Assembly (NCBI RefSeq): GCF_033439725.1
Contig: NW_026944383.1
Location: forward strand, 868,001-932,000
DNA from: Neurospora tetraspora
Taxonomy: Eukaryota > Ascomycota > Sordariomycetes > Sordariales > Sordariaceae
DNA: 64,000 bases
Direction of reading: 5' to 3'
The position numbers and the translations under genes are program-made. Below are positions 34,432-45,943 of this stretch, one piece after another; position 1 is the stretch's first letter; every line of letters begins with the position of its first letter. The notes under the pieces are model-generated. The model worked only from the letters and a program-made list of their open reading frames with translations. It had not been told where the DNA came from and made no database searches.

Positions 34432-36112
34432 TTACCGATCGACCTCACCTAAGGGAGAAACAGGTGTTAGCTACCAAACTAGTTAGGATTCTCGAGAGGG
34501 GAGGGGGGGAGGTTTAGGGAACGAGAAAAAAATAAACTTACCAAACACCAAATCCATTGTGCCGATAACAGCCACAGCATCAGCCAACATGTGGCCCCTC
34601 GACAAGTGATCGAAGCCACCCAGATGAGCAAAGCCCGGAGCGCGGATGTGCACACGGTACGGCCTCTCGGAACCATCACTGACGACATAGACGCCCATCT
34701 CGCCCTTGGGGGCCTCGATAGCCGAGTAGGTGTCACCAGGCGGGACGGCATAGCCCTTGGTGTACAGCAAGAAGTGATGGATGAGAGCCTCCATGTTCTC
34801 CTTCATGGCGGAGCGAGGGGGAGGGGAGATCTTGTAGTCCTCGACGCGGACGGGGCCGGCGGGCATCTTGTTGAGGCACTGGTGGATGATGCGGAGCGAC
34901 TGGCGGAACTCCTCCATGCGGCACAGGTAGCGGTCGTAGCAGTCGCCGTTGATTCCCACGGGCACGTCGAACTCGACCTGGTCGTAGGCGTCGTACGGCT
35001 GGCTCTTGCGGATGTCCCACGGCACGCCGGAACCGCGCAGCATGACGCCCGTGAAGGACAGGTTCAGGGCGTCGGCGGCAGAGACCACGCCGATGCCGCG
35101 CAGACGGTCGATCCAGATGCGGTTGTCCGTGAGCATCTCCTCGGTCTCGTCGATGCGGTCGCCGAACTGCGTGGCCCACATGTAAATGTCATCGAGCAGG
35201 CCGAGAGGGAGATCTTGGTGGACACCTCCAGGGCGGACGTAGGCGGCGTGGAGACGGGCACCAGAAACTCGCTCGTAAAATTCCTATGTTTTTTTGACAC
35301 ATTAGTTTAAGGTGCTGGGGTTGGGTGTTGCATGATATTTCAGGTATTTTCGCGTAGAGTTTCCCGCATTGAGTTTTATATACCCATCTGATAGAAACCT
35401 CCGATATTTAAACAGATGAACCAATTAAACTCACCATCAGCTTCTCTCTTTCCTCGAAGCCCCACAAGAAAGGCGTGAGAGCACCGACGTCCATGGCGTG
35501 AGACAGAACAGACATGAGATGGTTGAGAATACGGGTGATTTCGGCGAACATAGTACGAATCCACTTGGCGCGTTCGGGGATCTCAACGTTGAGCAGCTTC
35601 TCGACGGCCAGAGCAAAACATTGCTCGTTGGTCATCATGGAGACGTAGTCGAGACGGTCGAAGTAGGGCAGCGCCTGGAGGTAGGTCCTGTACTCGCACA
35701 GCTTCTCGGTGCCGCGATGCAGCAGGCCGACGTGGGGGTCGGCACGGACAATCTCTTCACCCTTGAGCTCGAGAATCAGGCGCAACACACCGTGAGCGGC
35801 CGGATGCTGGGGACCGAAGTTGACCGTGTAGTGCCGCACCTTGCGGGCCAGGATATGATCCTGGGGAGGCGCTCTCGGGGCACCTTCCGCCTTCAAGGCC
35901 TCCAAACCGTAGAGATCCTCGTTGGGCGCAAAGTCCTCGCCGGTAGGGACCAGACGGGTTCCTTGGCCCTCGTAGCTGGGCTCGGCATACCGTCTGAGAG
36001 CGGAGGCAGAAAAGGCACGAGTCGAGTTGAGGTTGTTGAAGATGGGGGCGCTGGGGCGCATACAATGTCGCTTGGCATTGCGCCCAGCGAGTCGGAACAG
36101 CGACGTCGCCAT
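34432..36112 (-). CDS. nuo-49: NADH:ubiquinone oxidoreductase 49 kDa subunit (complex I, NDUFS2)
   Basis: Exons 36112-35435, 35283-34542 and 34448-34432 (17 nt) give 478 residues, the length I recall for the Neurospora subunit. The N-terminus [17 protein letters not shown] is a mitochondrial presequence. Conserved blocks are [62 protein letters not shown] and [39 protein letters not shown]. It forms the quinone-binding site of the peripheral arm of complex I in the mitochondrial matrix. The last exon codes only for part of Gly and EVDR plus stop. It is needed to give the universally conserved FGEVDR end. Confidence 0.97.
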
Positions 36113-37290
36113 TGTTGTTAGAGGGACTGTCGCTCGGAAGGTCGGGGGCCGGGAATGGATGGATTCGGAGGAGGATGGACGGCGACGAAGAGACAAAGGG
36201 GAGGTTCGCCGGTGGGTGTGGCCTCTTCTCCGGCGTTTCAATGGCTCGCAGTGAGCTTGCGATGTGATAGCAGCAGTACTGTATGTAGCAAGGTGGTGGT
36301 GGGGATGCTTGACGTCCACTCGAGTTCCCAGACCACGGCAGCGGCAACGCCCGAGCTTCGAACTCCTCAAATCGTTGCCGTCAAACAGTTGGTCAGTGAT
36401 TTCAATCCAATCAGACGCCATCAGTTGAGCAGCCATTCCAATGTCACTCCCCCACGGCGGGCAAGCTCGTCTCGACTGTTGCCGGCCAGGGCGTTTATCC
36501 GGCAGCCGGCCAGGGCGTTTATCCGGCAGCCGGCCGCCAAGCGGTGCCATGGATGACAGGGTTGTATGTCATCTGATTGGCTGACATCTTGACTTTGGTT
36601 AGACTCTTTCGCCAGGCAGTGTAAGTTGGAAATTGGGCTTGTTGGTTGAAGATTTCCAAGAAAAGAGGGAGAAGGGAAGAGCATGTCCGCATTTATATCT
36701 TTGTTACCAGAGAGATCCAACATGTGCTGGAGTTAAGAGTGGAGTTAGTCAACAATGTCACTTACTCGCGACAAACCTCCATGTGGACATTGAATTCGAA
36801 GCCATGATGTCTCCCTCGCCGGAGCTACAAAGCCGTGGATTTTGGACTGATACTCTCGACATGCAAGTATATCTAGTTGAAGTATCTTCATACCTGCCTC
36901 TTGCAATTGGAAATTCAGCTTTCTCTCTACGCCCCAGGTTTCGTCCATGTTCGAAGTCGACAACCTGACCAGAGGTTATGGTCCGCCATGTACCCTGTTG
37001 GCCTTGTCATTGCGGTTCTGTCCACAATGTCTCCGCCGAGGCCCATCAGCACTGAGCCAGGCAGTCCCTGAACCTCTCCGCCACTGGCTGCAGCGCGATA
37101 AGATCTCAACCGGCCAATCAGCCGCGCTCCCGCAAAGGCGGTCAAAAAGTTTCCCGTTCATGGGAAAAATTCTGCCGCTCCATCGCCCGTCGCAGCAAAG
37201 AGCTCTCTTTCCCAAGAATTTGCCCGGCGTGCCGACCTGTGATAGCGAGAGGGTAACCCCGCCAAAGCATTATTTACACATATCGTCGCA
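36113..37290. other. divergent intergenic region nuo-49/AC40
   Basis: About 1.2 kb with two divergent promoters. A 24-bp tandem duplication lies near 36.5 kb (separate entry). Short open frames here have no support. Confidence 0.55.
36481..36535. repeat. 24-bp tandem duplication upstream of nuo-49
   Basis: Two perfect copies of a 24-bp unit (36481-36504, 36505-36528), each beginning GCCGGCCAGGGCG, followed by a partial third GCCGGCC. The tract is about 370 bp upstream of the nuo-49 ATG. Confidence 0.9.
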
Positions 37291-38490
37291 ATGGGATCCT
37301 CAAAGAAGCAGACCGCGGTGCCCGTCAGGACAAAGGTCCCAAACCAAGAAGAGATCGAGAAGCGCAACGTACGTCAACAGTCAAGGCTGCGCATGCAACG
37401 AGAAACTGACTGCTGGCTTTATATTTTCTAGACTGTCCATATCAACGCCGAAACTGTCACCAATGTCACATCCACCGACTTCCCCGGTTTCTACCCCGGC
37501 GAGGACCATTCCTGGGATATCGAAAAGTTCCGCGAAAGCGTCCGCGTAGTGTTCCACCAGAACGACCCATATGAGGCTCAATTCTCGCTCATCGGCGTCG
37601 ACGCCTCCATCGCCAACGCCTTCCGCCGCATCATGATCGCCGACATCCCCACGCTGGCCATCGAGGACATCTTCATGTGGAACAACACCTCGGTGATCCA
37701 GGACGAAGTTCTCGGCCACCGCCTGGGCCTGATCCCCTTCACCGGCGGCAAGGAAGGCCTCCACAACTTCCTCAAGTGGTACAAGAAGGGCGAGACGCCC
37801 TGCGACTACAACACGGTCGAGCTCGAGCTCAAGGTCAAGTGCGAGAACAACGAGAGCGCGCCGGCGGACAGCAAGGACCCCAAGGAGCTTTACCACAACG
37901 CCCACGTGTACGCCAAGGACATCAAGTTCGTGCCCAAGGGCCGCCAGGCCAAGTACTTCTCGGGCGAGAACGCCATCCGCCCGACCAACCCCGACATCCT
38001 CGTCGCCAAGATGCGGCCGGGGCAGGAGATCGACCTGACGATGCACATGCACAAGGGCGTCGGGTCCGACCACGCCAAGTTCTCGCCCGTCGCCACGGCC
38101 TCGTACCGCCTCATGCCCACCATCACCATCCTCGAGCCGATCCTGGGCCGCGACGCCGAGAAGTTCCAGAAGTGCTTCCCCGAGGGCGTCATCGGGCTGG
38201 AGAAGGTCACCAAGGAGGAGGCGAAGAAGAAGGGCAGCGGGTACGAGGGCCACGAGGGTGAGGTCAAGGCCGTGGTCCTGGACGCCATGCGCGACACCGT
38301 CAGCAGAGAGTGCTTGCGCCACGACGAGTTCAAGGACAAGGTCAAGCTCGGCCGAAGGAGGGACCACTTCATCTACCTGGTGGAGAGCACGGGGCAATGG
38401 GAGAGCGACGCCATCTTCCTCGAATCGATCGCGCACCTCAAGGAGAAGGCGAAGAGGTTCGAGAAGCAGGTGGTGAACATGGTACAGTAA
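37291..38490 (+). CDS. RPC40: RNA polymerase I and III subunit AC40 (RPAC1)
   Basis: Exons 37291-37368 and 37432-38490 give 378 residues, opening MGSSKKQTAVPVRTK. The alpha-like dimerisation core is clear: FSLIGVDASIANAFRRIMIADIPTLAIEDIFMWNNTSVIQDEVLGHRLGLIPF. Other blocks include DILVAKMRPGQEIDL, HKGVGSDHAKFSPVATASYRLMP and FIYLVESTGQWESDAIF, matching AC40 rather than Rpb3. With AC19 it forms the assembly platform of RNA polymerases I and III in the nucleus. The gene has very strong C-ending codon bias, which also leaves long open frames on the opposite strand; these are shadows. Confidence 0.95.
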
Positions 38491-39059
38491 ATGTTGTACT
38501 AGGGTCAGGGGAATCAAAGACAACACGAGAAGAGGTGAGGTGATTTTTATGTAGGATGGTGTTGAAACAGAATTTGAGCGATCATCATGTGGAATCACAC
38601 AGGGAAAGAGGAAAAAGTCACACGGGATCGTGAGGATACCCTTCTCTCTTGTAACCATCTAAAAGAACATTGGAACGGCGTCACGGAGGCTAGGGATTGG
38701 TGGCCAGCTTTAGTTTAATGGTTTCTGCTTGTTAATTATTATAGACATGTCGGTGCACAGGATGTCATTACCAACTTGTCTTGCATAAACAATACCCCTG
38801 ATTAGAATTGATGTCTTTCGCTACGTAGAGGTAGTAGGTTTTGAAGCACATGATTAAAGATATCTTGTATTGATATTGACTCAAAGGAGTGGCCAGCAAA
38901 TTCGTCGCTATAACCCCCCTTCAAAGCCTGTCATTCCCCGCTGCTTGTTGTGTGACGCTCCCGCTTGTAAGCAATCTACAAATTCAACCCGACTACAGCA
39001 TAAACATAGTCCAGCCAGGCCAGGCGAAGCAACCACAATTCTTAAATGCCATGGAGTGT
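38491..39059. other. convergent intergenic region AC40/UBA3
   Basis: 569 bp of 3' flanks. No gene or repeat recognised. Confidence 0.6.
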
Positions 39060-40655
39060 TCATGCAAACCTGAGGCTAAAGTTGAACACCACTCCTACAA
39101 ACGCTGGATCAGTAACGGCGATCTCGGTACCTGCCGTCAGCCCAAGCTCCTCAAGTGTCTTCTCCAAGTTCGGTCTCGTCTGCTCCTCCAAGCTCGGGGG
39201 CAACTGCATGTACAGCGTCTTTCCCTCGGCGCGGACCGACGGCTTCTTCAGCTGCGCCTCGGGAAGGGTGGCGAACGATTCGATGAGCTCCTCGAGCGTC
39301 CACTTGGGGTTGACCTTGAGCACCCTCGCCGTCATGCCGCACACGGGGCAGTCCTCCTTTTGCTCGTGCTTGAACGTATACGTGTAAATGCTGTCGTTGC
39401 CGGAATACATCATGTAGTTGGGCTCGCCTTCGCCGGGGGTGCCCAGAAAGGGTGCACAGCTGGACGCGATCTTGAGCGCCTCGTTGCAGCAGGCCGCGGC
39501 GATGACCGAGTTCGTGGCCGCGATGGCCGGGATGATGTTCTTCACCACGCCTTGCGTCGAAGAGTACGTGACGCCCGAGATGTTGAACTCCTTTGCTCGT
39601 TCGAGCGCCTTCTGGTAGAGCCAGGTGATGTGCTCCGGGTCGTCCTTGTCAAGCTGGGGGAACGGCTTCTCCTTGTCCCAGGCGATGACGTGCGCCCATT
39701 CGATGCAGTGTTCCGGCTGGCGAGGGATGCTGGCAAGAGTGCAGAGAGGGACGGCGGCTCGCGGAGCGTGCATGTCGAGCTGGCACTCGATACAGGAGCC
39801 CATGGTCGGTAGGATGACGCGTGCTTGGCCCTTGAAGCCCTCGGTGCCGCCGTCGATTAGCGGTTTCATACTGTCAGGGTTCTCGTAATTTGCCATGTTG
39901 ACAAGCGTGGCGTTGATCCATCGGCGAGCCTCGATGCTGTCCAGTCCGCAGACTACAATCTGGAACTGCTGGTAGAATTCTTCGTCGAAGTCCTGTATCT
40001 TGCAGTTATATGGCGTAATCTTGACACCTTTTACCCTTCTCTCAACGAACTTGGCAGCTACTTCGGCTTTGAATTTCCCTACGTCCGCGTGGCGGAAGAG
40101 GAACTGGCGGTTAAGGTTGGAGATGTCGATCGTATCTAGGCTTCCAGGTCAGCTCTTGATAACATATACTCTCCTATAGAGGACAACCGACCCATGTCAA
40201 TGACGGAAATGTCCTTGAACCCGGAAAGGGCGAGGTTCTTGAGGATCTCACACCCTAGTCCTCCTGCTCCGCTAATCTGCTGTCAATTTTCACAATCATG
40301 GCTTGTTGAAGCACTGGAATGAGACTAACATGACTCTGGAAAAAGCGATCAGCTTCTGCTTGAGATACACATACACTTGACATACCGCCAGTTGGGCCGA
40401 TGACTTACAGGATTTTGATTTTGTCCATGTTCTCCACCACCGTTGAGCCGTCAAACCCATCCGGATCCACGAACGCGCCTGGCCGTGTTCGGACATTGTC
40501 GAGATATTTCCTATGGTAAAGGTAGCGTGTTAGCTGTTGGGTCACAAGATTTCAGGATATGGAATCTAGGGGGGTGTTCTTGGGTTACGGTCGAGAGCGC
40601 ATGACACCTACCATCTTTTCGACTCTGAGCCTGGGAGTACTTCCGCACTTGACAT
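39060..40655 (-). CDS. UBA3: NEDD8-activating enzyme E1 catalytic subunit UBA3
   Basis: Five exons: 40655-40612, 40510-40409, 40335-40330 (6 nt), 40271-40192 and 40135-39060. They give 435 residues, and every junction closes in frame. The adenylation domain has [41 protein letters not shown] and [10 protein letters not shown]. Zinc-binding pairs CIEC (192-195) and CPVC are present. The catalytic Cys is Cys209 in [21 protein letters not shown] ubiquitin-fold-like C-terminal part ([13 protein letters not shown]...) would recruit the E2 Ubc12. With Ula1 it activates NEDD8 for cullin modification. The 6-nt exon AGTCAT completes Leu-Val-Ile of the nucleotide-binding loop and is discussed as a finding. 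UBA3 is divergent from TEL2. Confidence 0.95.
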
Positions 40656-41203
40656 GACTAGTTTATGGCTGGAAGGGGGGACTTCGCTGGTGAGAATAAG
40701 AAGAGAGGCGGACGGCGGGTAAGATGGGAATAGTGATAAGATTCGCTGGTAAGTCGGAGCTCACAGATTGTTGCGAGTTGAATGTATGTACAATAGAGGG
40801 GTGAGTTGACGGGACAACAAACAACGGAACTGGAGGGGGAAGCTTGCGGGGACTTCCCAAGGATGGGAGATGGTGAGTGGATAGCTCCTGCCGCCCTGTT
40901 AGTGGATACCCTGTAGGTTGCCAACGGCGGCAACCGGAAGTGCCCGAGAGTGTGGTTCAGGGCCCCTATAGGGAAGGGACGACTGCCTGCACAGTGGATC
41001 AGTTAGTAGCAGCAATACGCTATCATCCCCCTGTTGCTTTCCGTTTAACGCAGATGAATGTCAACAAGAGACGGAACTTCCACTTTCCAATTTCTCTTTC
41101 CATCGTCAAACGATAGGTAAAGTTCCGGGGTTTGAATTTGATATCAAGCCCAGCCTTTGTGATCCAAAGTGTTCACCAACTAACTTCATTTCAGATAAAT
41201 GAG
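40656..41203. other. divergent promoter region UBA3/TEL2
   Basis: 548 bp between opposite starts. A possible 5' leader intron of TEL2 ends at the CTAACTTCATTTCAG tract just before its ATG. No gene seen. Confidence 0.55.
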
Positions 41204-44200
41204 ATGGACGGCCTTTTGACGCCCATCAGCACCTCCCGCCTGAGTGCGAACCACAACGAACCTCTGCTCCAGGAAGTCGGCCTCATAAAGGAAACAGCAA
41301 AGCCGAACGAACCTCTACTACAGGAAGTCGGCCTCAAAAAGGAAACAGCAAAGCCGAACCGGTCTTCTGGTCAGAGGCCCTTGAACTCGCCCGAGGAAGC
41401 CCTCGAAGTTTTACGACATGAACCTGACTACGACCAGCTAGTCGCTACTTTGCGATTCCTCAGCCATGAGGATCTAGCCGGGTCCGCATTCAGCATCAAG
41501 GAGCCAAGTCCTATGACCGCAAAGCTAGTTCAGGTGCTGGTGTCAGAAATCGTCCCGAACTATTGGACGTTGCTAAACGAAGACTCCCATGAAACCAAGT
41601 CTTCGGCCTTAGGACTTCTGCTAGCTTGTCTACGCAGTCTTACGGGAATCAGGGCGATTATTGTGCGTCTGAAGGCATTGCTACAAGAGGCAAAATCGGG
41701 CGATGGCAAGCCCAAGCGACCAGATATCGCCATCAACCTGGCAGTCCTTCTCAACTTGGTATGCCTGTTACTAAAAGGCGATGATTCCATACGTGGCATT
41801 TGGAACGCGGCTACAAGGACCCTGAAAGGGGACGTCAAGACCAGAATGCTCTCGCAAGAGATTCTGTTGACCTTTGGCAGTGGTCGGATCCTTTCACTGA
41901 CTGCAGAGGCAATTGAACATGCGAAGGATCACAAAGCAGAAGTTGACGTCAGCAACATCTGGCTCGCAAATGGGTCAGAGTATACCAAGTGGTTAAGCGG
42001 AAACATTGTCAAGTGGCAACTCACCTCGCCGACACCGGATGAGACGAAGCTTTGTTCCGAGTTGTTCTTGAAGGCTCTACGACTGGGACACTCCGGTAAG
42101 ACGGCTCCGAATGACTCTAGTTTCTGAGACGATGGCTGACCTGGGGCAGATGCGGCCATGAAATGTGTCCTTACCAGGTTGCTACTTGCCCAAGGGGCCG
42201 ACAATGAGCGCTTCGGGTCCCTGTTGGGTAATCTCCCTCGAAGCGAGCGGCGTAAAGTTCTCTTTTCGGTCTTGAAAACGTTCGCCGAGGACCATCTTAA
42301 TCGGTTGGGCACGTGTGATGCCGAAGGCAGCAGAGAAATGGTATCCGCAGTAGCTGGTGCAATCAGCTCTATCATAAACCATGATCCGGATAGACTGGCC
42401 TATCTTGTCGAGTGGCTGACAGGTTCATCTGGCGCTGGACTTGGCGACTCTATCGGTATCCGACGAGCCGTGGTGGCAGTTGTCTCTCAGGATAGGGACT
42501 CTATCGTCAGTGTGCTTGAGAAGAGCATCGCCCAATTCGGAGATCAGTTATACGTCAAACACTCTCCTATGTTGCAACAAGAAGGTTGGTTCTGGCTTCA
42601 AACAACGTCTCTTTCTTCTTTAGCGTAACTAACGGTTTCAAAGTGCATGCGCAGGTGCTGCTCCTGAGCGCTGGATACGTCCACAAGATCTCGCCCTTGA
42701 AACTCACACTGCTGATGAGATCAAGCCCTTGGCTAAATGCTATCTCCAACAGGCTATCGTCGTCAAACCAGAGGGCTCGTTTCCTGGGCATGGTCATTGG
42801 CGAAGGGCTTTCCAGTCTCGTTGATAAGGGTGATAAACGCCTGAACTTCCAGCTTGAAGAGACGGAACTGCCGGAAGGAAAGTGGTACAAGAGTCTTGTT
42901 GAGATCCACGACACTCTCGGCTCATGGGATTCGCTACACAAACCTCATAAACCTGTGCCAAAAAGGAAAGACTTCAAAAAAGCTTCCCATAAGCCAGCAC
43001 CATCACAGCCTCGGACCCAGGGGTTTATCATCGAGGAACTAAGCGATGAGGACCTTAGTGAGCAGGATGATATTGTTGGCTACGGAAAGCCCGACTCAGA
43101 TGCCGAAGACTCGGATGACGATCCTGAATTAGTCAAGAGAGACAAGGCCAAGGCACCAGTTTATATCAGAGATCTCATCAGATACCTCCGCGACACTGAC
43201 GATTATGATCGCCAGAAACTTGCACTCGTCACCGCCCCAACGCTCATTCGACGAAAGGCCAATTACGGCACAGAGGTCACTGACCACGCAGAGGAGCTGG
43301 CGTCCTTACTAGTCGGTCTCCAGGACAAGTTCGAAATGGACAATTTTGATGATCTGCGGCTGCAGGCAATGATTGCCATCGTTGTTGCGCAGCCCCAGCT
43401 CATGGGTCAGTGGTTCGCAAAGACCTTCTTTGACGGAGACTACTCGGTGTCTCAGCGATCTTCCATCCTTGCCGTCTTGGGTCTAAGTGCCCGTGAACTT
43501 GCCGGGTTCGAGACATCCGAGTACGCAGCAGCTGCATCCTTCCCTTCCAAAAGCCTCCCAGAGAAAGTGGAGAGGCTGTTCATCAGCCAAGGCCCTTCAA
43601 ACGCGTATCAAAGCTCCTCCTCATTGAAGCCTCTGCCTCACAACGCGCTCGAAAGCGTAGCAACGTCCATCACGTCGAGCTTCCTTGCGCCCCTATCAGC
43701 AGCCGCCGCCGACTCCACCACCGGGCCCGATGTGCTGAAGCTTTCCACCTTCAAGTCCCGTCTTCCCGGCGACGAGGGCAGCAATGACGCAGCAGCAGCA
43801 GAAGAACAGCACATTAGCAACCCCAAAATCAAAATCAAGTCCCGCACCAAACCGCGCATCCGCGCCATCCCCAACACCACCGCTCACCTCATCTCCACCT
43901 CCTTCTTCAACCCCCTCACGGCCCGCTTCCAAGCAGCGCTGCACTCGTCCGTCTCGCGAATCCGTGGCATCATGTTCCAGCCGTACCTGCTAGCACTCTA
44001 CCTCAAGACCCTCGCTCTATTGCTCCATGCCGCGGGGCCCAGCACCCTCGCGCTCCCCCAGATGACGGGAGAGCTGTGGCGGCTCCTGCTGAGCACGAGC
44101 GTGCGCGCGCAAGCTGTGGGGGACGTCGGTGTCACGCAGGCGGTTTTGTTTGGGTTGTTGACGTTGCTGGATGTCAATGAGGACCGCATGAGGGATGTCT

Positions 44201-44391
44201 GTCAGGAGTTGGGGAAGGAGGTGGTGGAGACGGAGGGGTGGGTGGCGGGTGTGTTTGAGGGATTGAGAGGTGGTGATGAGGGTGGGGAGGAGGAGAGGAC
44301 GAAGATGTTGGCTGCGGGGGTGCTGGTTAGGTTGAGGGAGGGGGTGGAGAAGTATAGACTGATGATGGTTGGGGATTTGATTGGGCTGTGA
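41204..44391 (+). CDS. TEL2: telomere length regulation protein TEL2 (TTT complex)
   Basis: Exons 41204-42095, 42150-42584 and 42644-44391 give 1024 residues. The protein is helical (HEAT-like) throughout. The Telo2 C-terminal domain is recognisable from APVYIRDLIRYLRDTDDYDRQKLALVTAPTLIRRK, where yeast and human Tel2 are best conserved. It is preceded by an acidic Ser/Asp linker (EELSDEDLSEQDD, DSDAEDSDDDPE) that in other species is a CK2 target binding the R2TP complex. As part of the TTT complex Tel2 helps mature PIKK kinases (ATM, ATR, TOR). The N-terminus has a 51-bp in-frame tandem duplication (NEPLLQEVGL twice). The second intron has a CTAAC branch site and an unusual AAAG acceptor. Confidence 0.9.
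41255..41356 (+). repeat. 51-bp in-frame tandem duplication in TEL2
   Basis: Units 41255-41305 and 41306-41356 differ at three positions and encode two copies of a 17-residue block beginning NEPLLQEVGL. The low divergence suggests a recent event. Confidence 0.9.
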
Positions 44392-45042
44392 AGGGTGGGC
44401 TTTTGTTTGTTGGGCTGAGAAGATGGAGACAGAAAGGTAGGAAGACTAGGGAGAATGAGAGGGGTGTGGTGGCGAGGTGGGTGTAAGAGTACTGTCTTCA
44501 GGGTGACAGAGGAAGAATTGTACGATGGTAATCTGTCGAAGTAGAGAGGGCAGGTGTCTGTCTAGTTTTTTGTTGAAAAAAGAAAGGAAAACCTGATGAA
44601 AAGCAAAACGAAACAAGATTTCAGATGCGCTGGCTATGATCGATGCTTCCATACCACCAAGACACATAGTAGTAAAAAATAACAAAAAGATTGCGTGGAA
44701 GAGCTGAGCCAGGAACCCCTAAAACACCTCCCTTATGGCACCTAAAGAGCACTGTAGCAAAAAGAGCAAGACAACCCAACGCCGGGAGTGGTGACGATTA
44801 GGGTGATCATGTGACTTGTGGATCTACTGACGCCAGCCGGCTTGGCGCATGGGGTACGTACCCATGCAGCGCTAAAATGGCCCGGGGGGCACCGGACAAG
44901 TCGGCTGTGGAACTGGATGGATTGCAACATTGACAAATCAATTGGCACCATTCATTGAAATATTTCGAGGGACAAGGTTGTTGAAGTCTTGCTTGTTTCC
45001 TATTCTCTTGCATATTCCCTTCAGCATACTACATACTTCACC
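44392..45042. other. intergenic region TEL2/COX17
   Basis: TEL2 3' flank and COX17 promoter on the same strand. No gene seen. Confidence 0.6.
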
Positions 45043-45450
45043 ATGGGGTCCCAAGCTTCTTCCCTTACCGCCCTTCGTAAGTACCTCTGCACAACTAACC
45101 GACTGTTTCCGGCATAAAGCGCTCTCGCTGTCCGCGCGGTGACTAACCATCAATGCGCTTGTTTACTACAGCTTCCGCCGTTCCGGCGCAAATTACGACT
45201 CCTTCCACCGATGCCCCCGCGAAGCCCAAGGTGCGCCTCCGACCCCCCGATGAACACCAGCTCACGGATACCACGAGGTTAATTTACGAATACTAAAAAT
45301 AAACAACAGCCGTGCTGCGTGTGCAAGGAAGAGAAGGCCAAGCGCGACGACTGCATGCTTTTCTCCAAGTCCGATGACCCCCAGAAGGACTGCGTGTCGA
45401 CGATAGACCAGTACCGCGCGTGCATGGCTGGTTTCGGCTTCAAGGTCTAA
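45043..45450 (+). CDS. COX17: cytochrome c oxidase copper chaperone COX17
   Basis: Three small exons: 45043-45076, 45172-45230 and 45310-45450. They give 77 residues. The copper-binding CCVC is followed by a twin Cx9C fold: CKEEKAKRDDC and CVSTIDQYRAC. The protein carries Cu(I) in the mitochondrial intermembrane space to Sco1 and Cox11. Every exon boundary closes in frame. The N-terminal extension (first two exons) is Ala/Thr/Pro-rich and lacks Cys, as in other fungal Cox17 proteins. Confidence 0.96.
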
Positions 45451-45943
45451 GACAGATCTTCGTGCGAGCGACCGAGCGATCAGCAGTAGCAGAAGCAGTA
45501 ATGACCGACGACATGATGAGTCCAAAACACAATATCCATGTATAATAAATACTACTACAACCACAACCGTGCTGGCCAGCACCGGAGGCGGCGTTCTCAG
45601 GCATAAAATCATACTACGGCATCATACATTTGTACAACAATAGAAAAGGAGGGAAAGAGACTCTTGGTTGAATCTGCATTGTTGGGTCATTTACAATTTG
45701 GTTCTCCCACTTCCCTACACTCGCCGCCGGGACATCGGCTCTTCGCCAGTTCTCATGGTCTCTAGCTGAGCCGGGTAGTGTACGAAACACCTTAGTCTCA
45801 CTGACTTTCACGGTCGGCAGCCCGTTCTACCATTTCCATCCTCCCAATCCAGAGCCTACGAGATCACCGTCCGAGAACACACATGGTCAAACACTAAACC
45901 CGTCAAATGCGACCACAACGAAATCACATCACCATCAACGAGT
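45451..45943. other. convergent intergenic region
   Basis: 3' flanks of COX17 (+) and the coiled-coil gene (-). No gene seen. Confidence 0.6.

Noticed and set aside
37381-38658. 425-codon minus-strand frame over AC40
   Set aside because: It is a Leu/Val/Asp-rich shadow of a gene with strong C-ending codon bias; no motif.
38889-39812. 307-codon + strand frame over UBA3
   Set aside because: It is antisense to the UBA3 catalytic exon, with an Arg/Leu-rich composition typical of a shadow frame.
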